Shown in pieces: positions 25,589 through 33,851 of a stretch of 64,000 nucleotides of DNA. The DNA comes from Kribbella pratensis. GTDB taxonomy: Bacteria > Actinomycetota > Actinomycetes > Propionibacteriales > Kribbellaceae. Position 1 is the first letter of the stretch. Every line of letters begins with the position of its first letter. The stretch spans positions 2,439,134-2,503,133 of the forward strand of contig NZ_SODU01000001.1 of the NCBI RefSeq assembly GCF_004366075.1. Reading direction: 5' to 3'. A model generated the notes under the pieces. That model ran no database searches. It saw only the letters and a program-made list of their open reading frames with translations, and was not told where the DNA came from. The translations under genes and the position numbers were made by a program.

Positions 25589-25804
25589 ATGGGCATGTTC
25601 GACAACATGAAGGACAAGGCAGGCGACCTGGTCGACGAGCACGGCGACAAGGTCAACGAGGGCATGGACAAGGCCGGTGACTTCGCCGACGAGAAGACCG
25701 GCGGCAAGTACGGCGACAAGATCGACCAGGGCACCGACATGGCCAAGGACCAGCTGGACAACCTCGACGGCCAGAACGACGACATCCCGGACGACCAGTC
25801 CTGA
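25589..25804 (+). CDS. MT0933-like antitoxin / small acidic stress protein
   Basis: 71 residues, very rich in Asp, Lys and Gly, with no Cys. MGMFDNMKDKAGDLVDEH, then DEKTGGKYGDKIDQG, follow the pattern of the Rv0909/MT0933 antitoxin family. These are predicted to be largely disordered helical proteins. No toxin gene adjoins it, so an antitoxin role here is doubtful; a general stress protein is as likely given the stress-type promoter upstream. The stop codon lies in an 11-bp tandem duplication, CCAGTCCTGAG twice (25795-25816). Confidence 0.75.
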   Translation: MGMFDNMKDKAGDLVDEHGDKVNEGMDKAGDFADEKTGGKYGDKIDQGTDMAKDQLDNLDGQNDDIPDDQS

Positions 25805-25815
25805 GCCAGTCCTGA

Positions 25816-25843
25816 GGCGGCCGTGGTTCGCACCGCGGCCGCC
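25816..25843 (+). terminator. Strong hairpin after the antitoxin-like gene
   Basis: GGCGGCCGTGG (25816-25826) pairs with CCGCGGCCGCC (25833-25843) around TTCGCA, with one G-U pair. It starts 11 bp after the stop. No T-run follows, which is common for actinobacterial terminators. The remaining DNA up to 26099 (about 255 bp) contains no supportable gene. Confidence 0.5.
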
Positions 25844-26099
25844 CAGCGGCCTGTCTGCCCGGCGCCCGCGAACGCTTGAACAAGGTGGTCGATGCTGCGG
25901 GCAACAAATTTCCTGAGGGCCGGCTGAGATTTCGGATGAATGCTGGCGGCTACCAAGTGGTCGCTGGTGGTCAGAAACGGCCACAGGGGTACGTCTCACG
26001 CGCTGCACGACGTAGCATCGGCTCCAAGGGGTGGGTTGGGGCTGCAGGGGGGAACTGCATTATGCTGGGTTTTTGCCTGCGCTCAGGGACGGGCAGCAG

Positions 26100-26837
26100 A
26101 TGACGCCGCTGCGGCGGATTCTGGTCTGGATCTCTGGTGCGTCGGCGGGGCTGGGAGCTGCGCTGGCCGCGACGATTCCGTTCGAGGGCGCGGAACTGAT
26201 CGACATCTCGCGGCGCGGTGGTACGCCGGGCGTGCAACACGTCGCGGTGGATCTCGCCGACCCGAAATCGTGGGCCGTGGTGGAAAATGACTTCCGGCAA
26301 CGGATCGAGGCCGGCAACCCGGAACTGGTGGTGTTCATCCACAACGCGGGGACGCTGACGCCGCTCGGCTCGGCGGATCACGTCGACACCGAGGAGTACA
26401 CGCGCAACGTGCTGTTGAACTCCGCGGCCGCTCAGGTGCTGGGGCAGTCGTTCCTCCGCGCGGTGTCCGGACGGGACTGCGAGCAGCACCTGATCATGGT
26501 GTCGTCCGGCGCAGCGAACCGGCCGCACGAAGGCGAATCCAGCTACTGCGCGGGCAAAGCCGCGATCGACCAGTGGGTCCGCACCGTCGGGCTCGAGCAG
26601 CAGCACCGAAGTCCCGGCTGCCGGGTGATCTCCGTGTCACCTGGCTCGATCGACACCGACATGCAGGCCGAACTGCGAGCGGCCAGTCCCGACGAGGTGC
26701 CGGTGTCGGACCGCTTCCGCGAAATGCAGGCCCTCGGCCACCTCGCGAAGCCGGAGACCGTGGCACGCACGATCTGGTCACTGCTCGACCGCGATCTCCC
26801 CAGCGGAACTGTGCTGCACGTCCGCGACGTGACCTAG
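26100..26837 (+). CDS. Short-chain dehydrogenase/reductase (SDR)
   Basis: 245 residues from ATG 26100; the longer frame from 26031 has no ribosome site. The NAD(P) motif is SGASAGLGAAL, with IHNAGTLT as the NNAG element. The catalytic Ser (VSSGAA) and Tyr/Lys (SSYCAGK) are present in the usual order, and PGSIDTDM follows in the substrate loop. Classical SDR length. Substrate unknown. Its stop codon and that of the convergent fucosidase gene overlap by 4 bp. Confidence 0.85.
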   Translation: MTPLRRILVWISGASAGLGAALAATIPFEGAELIDISRRGGTPGVQHVAVDLADPKSWAVVENDFRQRIEAGNPELVVFIHNAGTLTPLGSADHVDTEEYTRNVLLNSAAAQVLGQSFLRAVSGRDCEQHLIMVSSGAANRPHEGESSYCAGKAAIDQWVRTVGLEQQHRSPGCRVISVSPGSIDTDMQAELRAASPDEVPVSDRFREMQALGHLAKPETVARTIWSLLDRDLPSGTVLHVRDVT

Positions 26838-29293
26838 CGGCCTCCGGCGACTCTCCAGGTGTGGGAGACGCCGGCGGCGAGAGACACCTCCTCGCGCTGC
26901 TCGCGGTGCCGGAGTACGACGGTGGTGTCCCGGTCGGCCGTGAGTACGGCGTTGGCCGCGTCCGGGGACCAGGTGAGGTCGACACGGACACCGCCGCGGG
27001 CCCGGAGACCGGTGATCGAGCCCTCCGGCCACGCTTCCGGGAGCGCGGGGAAGATCTCGAGCTCGCCGGTGTGGCTCTGCAGCAGCATTTCCGCGATCCC
27101 GGCGGTCGCACCGAAGTTGCCGTCGATCTGGAACGGCGGGTGCGCGCAGAACAGGTTCGGGTACAGGCCGGATCCGTCGCCCACGTAGTCGGTGCCGGAG
27201 TCCGCGGCGGGGGTGAGCAGTTCGCGGACCAGGCGGTGGGCGGCGGCGCCGTCGCGGAGCCTTGCCCACAACGAGATTCGCCAGGCCAGCGACCAGCCGG
27301 TGCTCTTGTCGCCACGCAACTCCAGGGTGCGGGCAGCGGCCGCGGCGAGTTCCGGCGTACCGTCCGGGGTGATCTGGTCGCCGGGATGCAGGCCGATCAG
27401 GTGCGACGTGTGGCGGTGCTGCGGCTCGGCCTCGGGCAGGTCGGCCAGCCATTCCTGGAGCTGCCCTCGGCGACCGATCTTCGGGTCGGGGATCCGCTTG
27501 CGGGCCGCCGTCAGGTCGTCGATCAGTGGGTCCGCGAGGCCGAGCTCGGCGGCGGTCTGCGCGCACCGATCGAACAGGTCGGCGATCAGCGAGAGGTCCA
27601 TCGTCGACGAGGTCGTGACCGAGGCGGGTTTGCCGTCTTCGGCGACGTACTCGTTCTCGGGTGAGGTGGAGGGGGCGGTGCCGAGGGTGCCGTCCGGGAG
27701 TTCGATCAGCCAGTCCCGCGCGAATTCGGCGGCGCCTCGCAGCGTCGGCCAGACGTCGTTCAGGTACTCGCGGTCGCCGGTGAACGCGTAGTGGTCCCAG
27801 AGGTGCCGGCACAGCCAGACGCCGGCCATCGGCCAGTTCGACCATTTCGGGTTGCCGTCGACGGGCGCGGTCCAGCACCAGGCATCGGCGTTGTGGTGGG
27901 CGGTCCAGCCTTTGGCGCCGTACAGGTGTTCGGCGGTACGGCGGCCTGCCACGGCGAGATGTTTGACGTAGTCGAGGAGCGGTTGGTGGCACTCCGAGAG
28001 GGACGTGGTCTCGGCGGGCCAGTAGTTCATCTCGGTGTTGATGTTGACCGTGTAGTTACTGCTCCACGGCGGCTGCAGATGCCCGTTCCAGATCCCTTGC
28101 AGGTTGGTCGGCAAACCTCCTGGACGGGAGCTGGAGATCATCAGATATCGCCCGAAGTTGTAGATCAGCGCGGCCAACCCGGGGTCGTCCCCTGCCTCCA
28201 CGAGCCGCCGGTCGGTCGTCAGCTCCTTTGCCGAAGGAAGAGTGAGCACCGACCGGCGAAAGAGCTCCTGGTAATCGCGAACATGCTCCTCCCGCAACCC
28301 CACGCCAAGCCGCCCACCGTCCCTCACCTCGATGTCGTCCACGCCGGCCCCAACCACGCCGGCCTCGTCCACGTCGGCCTCGTCCAGGCCGGCCTCGTCC
28401 AGGCCGGCCCCGTCCACGTCGGTGCCCTTGGTGAGTGCGGTGCGGGCCGCGGTGTCGGCCGCCTCTTGGCACTCCTCCGCGGTGCGGGTCGGGGCGGTGT
28501 GTGGGTCTTCGTAGCCGGTGGCTGTGGAGAGGACGACCAGGAGTTCCGTGGTGTTGCTGACGGTCAGTTGGTCGTTCGTGGGCGTGAGCGTGCCGTTGGT
28601 GTGCGCACGCAGTACGGCGGCCGCGTTCATCCCGCGGTCGTCCCCGTCGGAGTACTGGATCGGCTCGGCGGCGTTCCCGTGGGGCGGGGCGACCGACGAC
28701 GGACAAATGGCTAGCAGTGCTAGCCCGTTGTCGCCGAGGGTCTGCGCGGTCGCGCGGAGCTGCGAGGTGAGGCTGAGCGTCACCGTCAGCGGCTGCGAGG
28801 CGCCCAGACGTAGGACCAATGCCTGCGCCGACGCGCTGACGAAGACCTCCTGCCAGACCGCGACGCCGCCGATCTCGTACTCGGCGCGGGCGACCGCGGT
28901 GTCCAGGTCGAGCCGGCGCCGGTAGTTCGAGACCGCACCGGCGGACTCGAAGTCCAGCAGCAGGTCGCCCAGCGGGAGATAGGCCTGCGAGTGACCGCTG
29001 TGAAACACGTGCGCGAGTTCCTCGGCCGCGCGCACGTCACCCGCCGCCAGCGCCGCTCGCACCCGCTCAACCGCACCTGCCCCGACCTCGCCGACCGGAG
29101 TCTCGAGGCGGCGGGTTGTCGCGGGGCTGCCGGACCAGCAGGTTTCGTCGTTCAGGGCGATCCGGTCCTGCGTGGTTCCGCCGAACCACATCGCGCCGAT
29201 CCGGCCGTTGCCCAGCGGGAGCGCCGCCAGCCAGTCCGCCGCGGGAGCGTCGTACGTCAACTCGGTGGCGGCCGCAGTCATCCGATCTCTCAT
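26834..29293 (-). CDS. GH95 alpha-L-fucosidase
   Basis: 819 residues from ATG 29293, preceded by GGGGGAGGA seven bp upstream; no signal peptide, so intracellular. The N-terminal beta domain begins AADWLAALPLGNGRIGAMW, the hallmark opening of GH95. The (alpha/alpha)6 barrel has WNGHLQPPWSSNYTVN and INTEMNYWPAE near 410-425, carrying the Asn pair used by inverting 1,2-alpha-L-fucosidases, and TSPENEY near 545 with the expected general acid Glu. WSLAWRISLWARL follows. It removes alpha-fucose or alpha-L-galactose from glycans. A Gly/Asp/Glu/Ala-rich repeat is inserted at about residues 287-322 (see the repeat entry). Confidence 0.88.
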   Translation of the reverse strand: MRDRMTAAATELTYDAPAADWLAALPLGNGRIGAMWFGGTTQDRIALNDETCWSGSPATTRRLETPVGEVGAGAVERVRAALAAGDVRAAEELAHVFHSGHSQAYLPLGDLLLDFESAGAVSNYRRRLDLDTAVARAEYEIGGVAVWQEVFVSASAQALVLRLGASQPLTVTLSLTSQLRATAQTLGDNGLALLAICPSSVAPPHGNAAEPIQYSDGDDRGMNAAAVLRAHTNGTLTPTNDQLTVSNTTELLVVLSTATGYEDPHTAPTRTAEECQEAADTAARTALTKGTDVDGAGLDEAGLDEADVDEAGVVGAGVDDIEVRDGGRLGVGLREEHVRDYQELFRRSVLTLPSAKELTTDRRLVEAGDDPGLAALIYNFGRYLMISSSRPGGLPTNLQGIWNGHLQPPWSSNYTVNINTEMNYWPAETTSLSECHQPLLDYVKHLAVAGRRTAEHLYGAKGWTAHHNADAWCWTAPVDGNPKWSNWPMAGVWLCRHLWDHYAFTGDREYLNDVWPTLRGAAEFARDWLIELPDGTLGTAPSTSPENEYVAEDGKPASVTTSSTMDLSLIADLFDRCAQTAAELGLADPLIDDLTAARKRIPDPKIGRRGQLQEWLADLPEAEPQHRHTSHLIGLHPGDQITPDGTPELAAAAARTLELRGDKSTGWSLAWRISLWARLRDGAAAHRLVRELLTPAADSGTDYVGDGSGLYPNLFCAHPPFQIDGNFGATAGIAEMLLQSHTGELEIFPALPEAWPEGSITGLRARGGVRVDLTWSPDAANAVLTADRDTTVVLRHREQREEVSLAAGVSHTWRVAGGR
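28325..28435 (-). repeat. In-frame short tandem repeats inside the GH95 gene
   Basis: A GGCCTCGTCCA(C/G)GTC-like unit of 12-15 bp recurs several times on the plus strand, encoding repeated Gly-Leu-Asp-Glu-Ala / Val-Asp-Glu-Ala units in the enzyme. All units keep the reading frame. The stretch is unlike the flanking enzyme sequence and looks like a recent expansion in a surface loop between the N-terminal domain and the barrel. Confidence 0.7.
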
Positions 29294-29367
29294 GCCGCGA
29301 TCCTCCCCCGCGCACACACCGCTGCGCGACCGGGGGTCCGACTACTGGTCAGGTACGCCGGACCTGG

Positions 29368-29452
29368 GCCACTCACCAACCGCGGCGGGCCGCCCCGGGG
29401 CAAGGCGTGTAGCAGGAGTGAGCGAGGGCGTCGGGACGAGTTGGTGAGTGGC
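29368..29452. repeat. Inverted repeat with 13-bp arms
   Basis: GCCACTCACCAAC (29368-29380) is exactly complementary to GTTGGTGAGTGGC (29440-29452), enclosing 59 bp that themselves hold a GC-rich palindrome (CGGCGGGCCGCCCCGGGG region). It occupies the 176-bp gap between two minus-strand genes, after the ABC exporter. It may end that transcript. No gene lies in this gap. Confidence 0.55.
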
Positions 29453-29469
29453 GGACGTCCGCGCAGCGC

Positions 29470-31362
29470 TCAGGCGGCTTGGGCGAACTGGGTTGCGTAG
29501 AGGTCGGCGTACAGGCCGCCCTGGGCGAGCAGTTCGTCGTGGGTGCCGCGTTGCTGGATGCGGCCCTCGTCGAGGACGAGGATGACGTCGGCGTTGCGGA
29601 TCGTGGAGAGGCGGTGCGCGATGACGAGCGACGTACGGCCGACCAATGCGTTCGCAAGCGCGGTCTGGACGGCGGCCTCGGATTCGGAGTCGAGGTGCGC
29701 GGTGGCCTCGTCGAGGATCACGATCGACGGTGACTTGAGCAGCAGCCGCGCGATCGCGAGCCGCTGACGTTCGCCACCGGACAACCGGTATCCGCGATCA
29801 CCGACCACGGTGTCGAGCCCGTCCGGCAGGCTGTCGACGAGGGTCGCGATCTGCGCCGCTTCGAGCGCCTGGTGCAGTTCGTCGTCGGTCGCGTCCGGGC
29901 GGGCCAGCTGCAGATTCGCGCGGATCGTGTCGTGGTACATGTGCGAGTCCTGCGTGACCACGCCGATCGCCGCACGGAGCGAGGCCTGGGTGACTTCGCG
30001 TACGTCGTGACCACCGACCAGGACCGCACCTCCTGTGGCGTCGTACATCCGGGAGACGAGCGAGGAGAGCGTGGACTTCCCGGCGCCGGACGGGCCGACG
30101 ACGGCGACCATCTGCCCGGGCTCGACCGTGAACGTGACGTCCTTGAGGACCTCTTCCCCGGTCTCGGCCGACAGCGTCGCGACCGACTCGAGCGAGGCGA
30201 GCGACACTTCCTTGGCGGACGGGTAGTGGAACGACACGTGATCGAACTCGATCGACGGCTCCGCGCTCGGCGGCAGCGTCTTCGCGTCCTTGCGGTCGGC
30301 AACCATTGGCGGCAGGTCGAGCACCTCGAGGACCCGCTCGAAGCTGACCAGCGTGGTCATGATGTCGACCTGCATGTTCGACAGCGCGGTGAGCGGCCCG
30401 TAGAGCCGGTTCAGGTACGCCGTCAGCGCGACGACCGTACCGATCCCAAGCGCTCCTTCAACGGCGAAAACCCCACCGACGCCGTACACGAGAGCGACCG
30501 CGAGCGCCGCTACCAGCGTGAGCGAGACGCGGAAGACGCCGGCGTACATCGAGGTGGTGACGCCGATGTCGCGGACCCGGGCGGCCTTGCCGGCGAAGTC
30601 CCGCGAGGCGTCCTCGGTGCGGCCGAACACCTTGGCGAGCACCGCGCCGGCGACGTTGAAGCGCTCGGTCATGGTCTGCGCCATGGTGGCGTTCAGCTTG
30701 TACGTCTCCGCTGTTGCCGTGCGCAACTTTCCGGCGAGGAGGCGGGCGGGGATGACGAAGAGCGGGAGTACGACGAGCGCGAGCAGGGTGATCTGCCAGG
30801 ACATCACGAACATCGCGGCGAGTACGAGCGTGACGCTGAGCAGGTTGCTGACCACGTTCGAGAGCGTGGAGGTGAACGCCTGCTGGGCGCCGAGCACGTC
30901 GCCGTTGAGGCGCTGGATGAGCGCGCCGGTCTGCGTCCGGCTGAAGAACGCGACGGGGAGCTGCTGCACGTGGTCGAACACGGCGGTGCGGAGGTCGTAG
31001 ACGAGACCCTCGCCGATCCGCGACGAGAACCAGCGCTCGGCAAGCGTGATCGCGCTGTTCGCGACCGCTAGCAGTGCTACGACGAGCGCGAGCCAGACGA
31101 CCACGTGGGCGTGGCCGGGCACGATGCCGCGGTCGATGATCGCCTTGAACAGCAGCGGGGTGGCCGCGCCGGTGCCGGCGTCGAGAGCGACGAGGACGAG
31201 GAAGGCGGCCAGATGGCCGCGGTACGGACGGGCGAACCCGAGGATCCGGCGGAGCGTGCCCGCCGACAACTTGTGGTGCCGGACGGAGGAGTCCTTCAAC
31301 AGCGAGCGCATCGCGCGCCCACCGCCCCCTCCCCCACCCGGAAGTCCGGAAATCTGCGACAT
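29470..31362 (-). CDS. ABC exporter, fused permease and ATPase (half-transporter)
   Basis: 630 residues from ATG 31362 (AAGGA six bp upstream). A Gly-rich tip (LPGGGGGGGRAM) is followed by a six-helix permease domain at about 50-330 and a nucleotide-binding domain at about 375-615. Walker A GPSGAGKS, signature LSGGERQRLAIARLL, Walker B IVILDEATAHLD and the switch His (IAHRLSTI) are all present. It should form a homodimeric exporter of drugs or lipids. The adjacent divergent MarR gene and the paired palindromes between them indicate repression until the substrate appears. Confidence 0.9.
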   Translation of the reverse strand: MSQISGLPGGGGGGGRAMRSLLKDSSVRHHKLSAGTLRRILGFARPYRGHLAAFLVLVALDAGTGAATPLLFKAIIDRGIVPGHAHVVVWLALVVALLAVANSAITLAERWFSSRIGEGLVYDLRTAVFDHVQQLPVAFFSRTQTGALIQRLNGDVLGAQQAFTSTLSNVVSNLLSVTLVLAAMFVMSWQITLLALVVLPLFVIPARLLAGKLRTATAETYKLNATMAQTMTERFNVAGAVLAKVFGRTEDASRDFAGKAARVRDIGVTTSMYAGVFRVSLTLVAALAVALVYGVGGVFAVEGALGIGTVVALTAYLNRLYGPLTALSNMQVDIMTTLVSFERVLEVLDLPPMVADRKDAKTLPPSAEPSIEFDHVSFHYPSAKEVSLASLESVATLSAETGEEVLKDVTFTVEPGQMVAVVGPSGAGKSTLSSLVSRMYDATGGAVLVGGHDVREVTQASLRAAIGVVTQDSHMYHDTIRANLQLARPDATDDELHQALEAAQIATLVDSLPDGLDTVVGDRGYRLSGGERQRLAIARLLLKSPSIVILDEATAHLDSESEAAVQTALANALVGRTSLVIAHRLSTIRNADVILVLDEGRIQQRGTHDELLAQGGLYADLYATQFAQAA

Positions 31363-31390
31363 GCAGTTCCTTCCAGTCAGGGACAACAAC

Positions 31391-31424
31391 ATAGTGAGGC
31401 TAACTCACTATGAGCTAACCTCAC
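31391..31424. promoter_or_regulatory. MarR operator between ABC exporter and marR
   Basis: ATAGTGAG (31391-31398) and CTCACTAT (31404-31411) form an inverted repeat around GCTAA. The core GCTAAC-CTCAC element recurs at 31414-31424, giving two linked sites. The cluster lies in the 114-bp gap between divergent genes and would cover both promoters. Confidence 0.65.
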
Positions 31425-31476
31425 AAGATGGTGTTCTGTTCCCCGCGGGCGCGAGGGCTCCCATTAGGCTCTGGGC

Positions 31477-31902
31477 ATGCGTGATCCCGATGATGCTGCG
31501 GAGCAGATTGCCGGCCTGCTGGACGGGATCGTTCGCCGCCAGCGGCGGGCCTCACGGGAGGGGTTCGGCGAGAGTGTCACGCACGGGCAGTTCCGGGTAC
31601 TGCGGACGCTCGATCGCGCGGACCGGCTGCTGCGGCTGAGCGAACTGGCAGCGCAACTGGGCATCGTGCCGCGATCGGCGACGTCGGTCGTGGACGATCT
31701 GGAGGCGGCCGGGCTGGTCGCGCGGCAGCCGGACCCACACGACCGCCGCGCCACCCTCGTCTATCTCACCCCTGACGGCCTGAAAGTTCTGGCCACCCTC
31801 CGCAAGAAACGCCGCGACGTGATGGCCGGCCAACTCGCCCGCCTGACGGCGGACGAGCAGCAAACCCTCGCTGATCTCCTTCAGCGCCTCGCCGAGGAAT
31901 AA
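31477..31902 (+). CDS. MarR-family regulator of the ABC exporter
   Basis: 141 residues with helix-turn-helix RLSELAAQLGIVPRSATSVV and wing DLEAAGLVARQPDPHDRRAT, the classical MarR arrangement, including the DPHDRR signature of the wing. It diverges from the ABC exporter gene and the intergenic palindromes suggest that it represses both. Inducer unknown. It is followed by a long palindromic element shared with the convergent esterase gene. Confidence 0.88.
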   Translation: MRDPDDAAEQIAGLLDGIVRRQRRASREGFGESVTHGQFRVLRTLDRADRLLRLSELAAQLGIVPRSATSVVDDLEAAGLVARQPDPHDRRATLVYLTPDGLKVLATLRKKRRDVMAGQLARLTADEQQTLADLLQRLAEE

Positions 31903-31942
31903 CCCGCACGCCACACGTTGCACCCATCTACGCACCCGACGT

Positions 31943-32060
31943 CCCACCCAGCCCCGCCTCCCGTGGGTTGACGTCCGAGATGCAGGGTTTGCGTCCGGGA
32001 TCTCGGACGCAAACCCTGTATCTGATGGGTCGACCCACCAACGGCGGGGATCCGGGTGGG
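31943..32060. repeat. 118-bp imperfect palindromic element between convergent genes
   Basis: The innermost arms CAGGGTTTGCGTCCG (31983-31997) and CGGACGCAAACCCTG (32004-32018) are exact complements, with a 6-bp loop. Pairing continues outward with interruptions: AGAT/ATCT, GTGGGTTGAC/GTCGACCCAC, and CCCACCC (31943-31949)/GGGTGGG (32054-32060). It fills the space between the MarR and esterase stops. It could act as a two-way terminator; its size also suggests a REP-like or miniature repeat. Confidence 0.65.
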
Positions 32061-32065
32061 GCGGG

Positions 32066-33049
32066 TCAGGCCTTCTTCAGGTGGGCGATGATGCCGTCGA
32101 GGTCTTCGATCATGCGGTCGGGGCGGACCATGTGGCCGCCGGGGTCTTCGTAGGCGGTGAAGGGGATGCTGGCGTTGTCGAGGGCGGCACGGAACTCGCG
32201 CTGGCCGGCCAGGACCTGGGTCTCGTTGGCGTAGTCGAACGGGTCGGGGCTCGGGCTGGTGCCGGCGACCAGGAAGATGCGCTTGCCGCGGTAGCGCTCG
32301 AGGTTCTCCATCGGGTTGTCGGCGGTGACGCGTGCCTCGTCCCAGGCTGGGGCGCCGTAGATCGTCCCGCCGGCCAGGTCGACGGCCGCGGAGGACACGT
32401 TCGCCCAGTGCACGACCAGGCCCGCGTCGCGGCGGACGCTCGCCGGACCGGAGTGCGAGCTGACGGAGGCGAAGTGGCCGTAGTACTTCGCCGTGTACTT
32501 GAGCGCGCCGAAGCCGCCCATCGAGAAGCCGGCGACGGCACGGCCGGCGAACTCGGCGTACGTGCGGAAGTTGGCGTCGATCCACGGCACCAGCTGGTTG
32601 AGGTGGAAGCTCTCCCAGTTGCGCGGGCCGGTGTTGGAGCTGACCGGGTTGGAGTACCAGCCGGCCTTGCCGCCGTCCGGCATCACCACGATCAGCGGCT
32701 TGCCCGCGGTCCAGTCGCGGATGCCGAGGCGGTCGAACGCGATGAAGTCCTGGTTGCCGCCGTGCAGCAGGTACAGCGCCGGGTAGGTGCGCCCGCTGGT
32801 GTGATAGTCACTCGGCAGCAGGACGTTGACGGCCGGGGCCCAGCCGATCGCGTCGGTCTGGAAGCGGTAGTACCACATCCGCGGATCGTCTTCGTTCCGC
32901 TCGGTGATGTGCAGGCCGAATCCGTCGTCGGCCGCACTCGCGGCGAGGGAGGTGGCCAGAATGGTGCCGGCGCCGAGGCCGGCGGCGACGGTCAGCCCGC
33001 CGGCGGCCTTCAGCATCGTGCGCCGGGTGGGGCGAGGTGCGCTCACCAT
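32066..33049 (-). CDS. Tat-exported esterase (Esterase D / antigen-85-like alpha/beta hydrolase)
   Basis: 327 residues. ATG 33049 follows AGGAG closely, and a GTG 3 bp further in (33046) has better spacing. A twin-arginine signal (PTRRTMLKAAGGLTVAA) ends after ASA. The nucleophile elbow is GFSMGGFGAL, with YLLHGGNQDF as oxyanion loop and DPGGHMV holding the catalytic His. The family cleaves esters such as feruloyl or acetyl groups, or transfers mycolyl groups in mycobacteria; the first is likelier here. It diverges from a TetR gene across a short inverted repeat. Confidence 0.85.
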   Translation of the reverse strand: MVSAPRPTRRTMLKAAGGLTVAAGLGAGTILATSLAASAADDGFGLHITERNEDDPRMWYYRFQTDAIGWAPAVNVLLPSDYHTSGRTYPALYLLHGGNQDFIAFDRLGIRDWTAGKPLIVVMPDGGKAGWYSNPVSSNTGPRNWESFHLNQLVPWIDANFRTYAEFAGRAVAGFSMGGFGALKYTAKYYGHFASVSSHSGPASVRRDAGLVVHWANVSSAAVDLAGGTIYGAPAWDEARVTADNPMENLERYRGKRIFLVAGTSPSPDPFDYANETQVLAGQREFRAALDNASIPFTAYEDPGGHMVRPDRMIEDLDGIIAHLKKA

Positions 33050-33080
33050 GATCTCCTGAGCTATGAGGGGACAGAATAAT

Positions 33081-33097
33081 CACCGTCGGTGACGGTG
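33081..33097. promoter_or_regulatory. TetR operator between esterase and tetR
   Basis: CACCGTC and GACGGTG flank GGT, with a nested TCACCG/CGGTGA pairing. It lies between the divergent esterase and TetR starts in an AT-rich stretch and is of typical TetR operator size. Confidence 0.55.
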
Positions 33098-33149
33098 TTG
33101 ATCTAAGTTAGTAGCATAACTTTGGGGTCAGGCCCCACAGAGGAGTGTT

Positions 33150-33845
33150 GTGACAGCGAATCCGCCCCGTCGGAAGACCGGCGGCCGCCAGGCGCAGATC
33201 ACCATCGCGGACATCGAGCGGGAGGGCCTGCGGATCGGCCTGACCAACCTGACCGTGAACGGGGTCGCGACCGCGCTCGGCGTCACCCCGACCGCGCTGT
33301 ACCGGCACGTCGACGGCAAGCTCGGGCTCGAGGCGCTGGTCGGTGAGGCGGTACTGCGGGAGCTGCACATCGTCGACGACCCGGACGACGACGTCGAGGC
33401 GCACTTGTTGTCGTTCGCGCGGCAGCTGCACACGTTCGTCCTCGAGCACCCCGGGCTCGCGGCGTACCTGCAAGGGCTGTTCCCGCGCGGTGAGGCCGGG
33501 GTACGGCTGCAGCGAGAGGCGGTCGAGGCGCTCGGCCGGCGCGGTTACAGCCCGGCCGGTGCGGTGCTGATGTCAGGCACCGTCGCATCGCTGGCGATCA
33601 ACCTGACCGCGGCCGAGGAGCGGCATCGCCCGTACTTCGAAGGTCCGCACCAACGCGAACTCGAGAAGGTCTACGCCCTCCTCGCTGCGGACGAGGTGCT
33701 GAGCGCGGCGCATCAGGAACTCCCGACGATCACCTCCGAGCCGTACTTCCGGATGGTGATGACCGGCTGCATCCGCGGCCTGGTCGCCGCGGCCCCACCG
33801 AACCGCCCGGTGAACGACGTCCTCACCGACCTCGGCCTGGAGTAG
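33150..33845 (+). CDS. TetR-family transcriptional regulator
   Basis: 231 residues starting at GTG with AGGAG four bp upstream. The N-terminal HTH is ITIADIEREGLRIG, LTVNGVATALGVTPTALYRHV (recognition helix TALYRHV), then an all-helical ligand domain. It likely represses itself and the divergent secreted esterase through the inverted repeat between them. Ligand unknown. Confidence 0.87.
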   Translation: MTANPPRRKTGGRQAQITIADIEREGLRIGLTNLTVNGVATALGVTPTALYRHVDGKLGLEALVGEAVLRELHIVDDPDDDVEAHLLSFARQLHTFVLEHPGLAAYLQGLFPRGEAGVRLQREAVEALGRRGYSPAGAVLMSGTVASLAINLTAAEERHRPYFEGPHQRELEKVYALLAADEVLSAAHQELPTITSEPYFRMVMTGCIRGLVAAAPPNRPVNDVLTDLGLE

Positions 33846-33851
33846 TCGGCG

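Noticed and set aside
25589..25804. Toxin-antitoxin pair
   Set aside because: Only the antitoxin-like member is present; neighbours are an exported amidase unit and an SDR.
25987..25992. GGGTAC before the SDR gene as a fourth stress promoter
   Set aside because: No GNNT element at a 14-16 bp spacing upstream.
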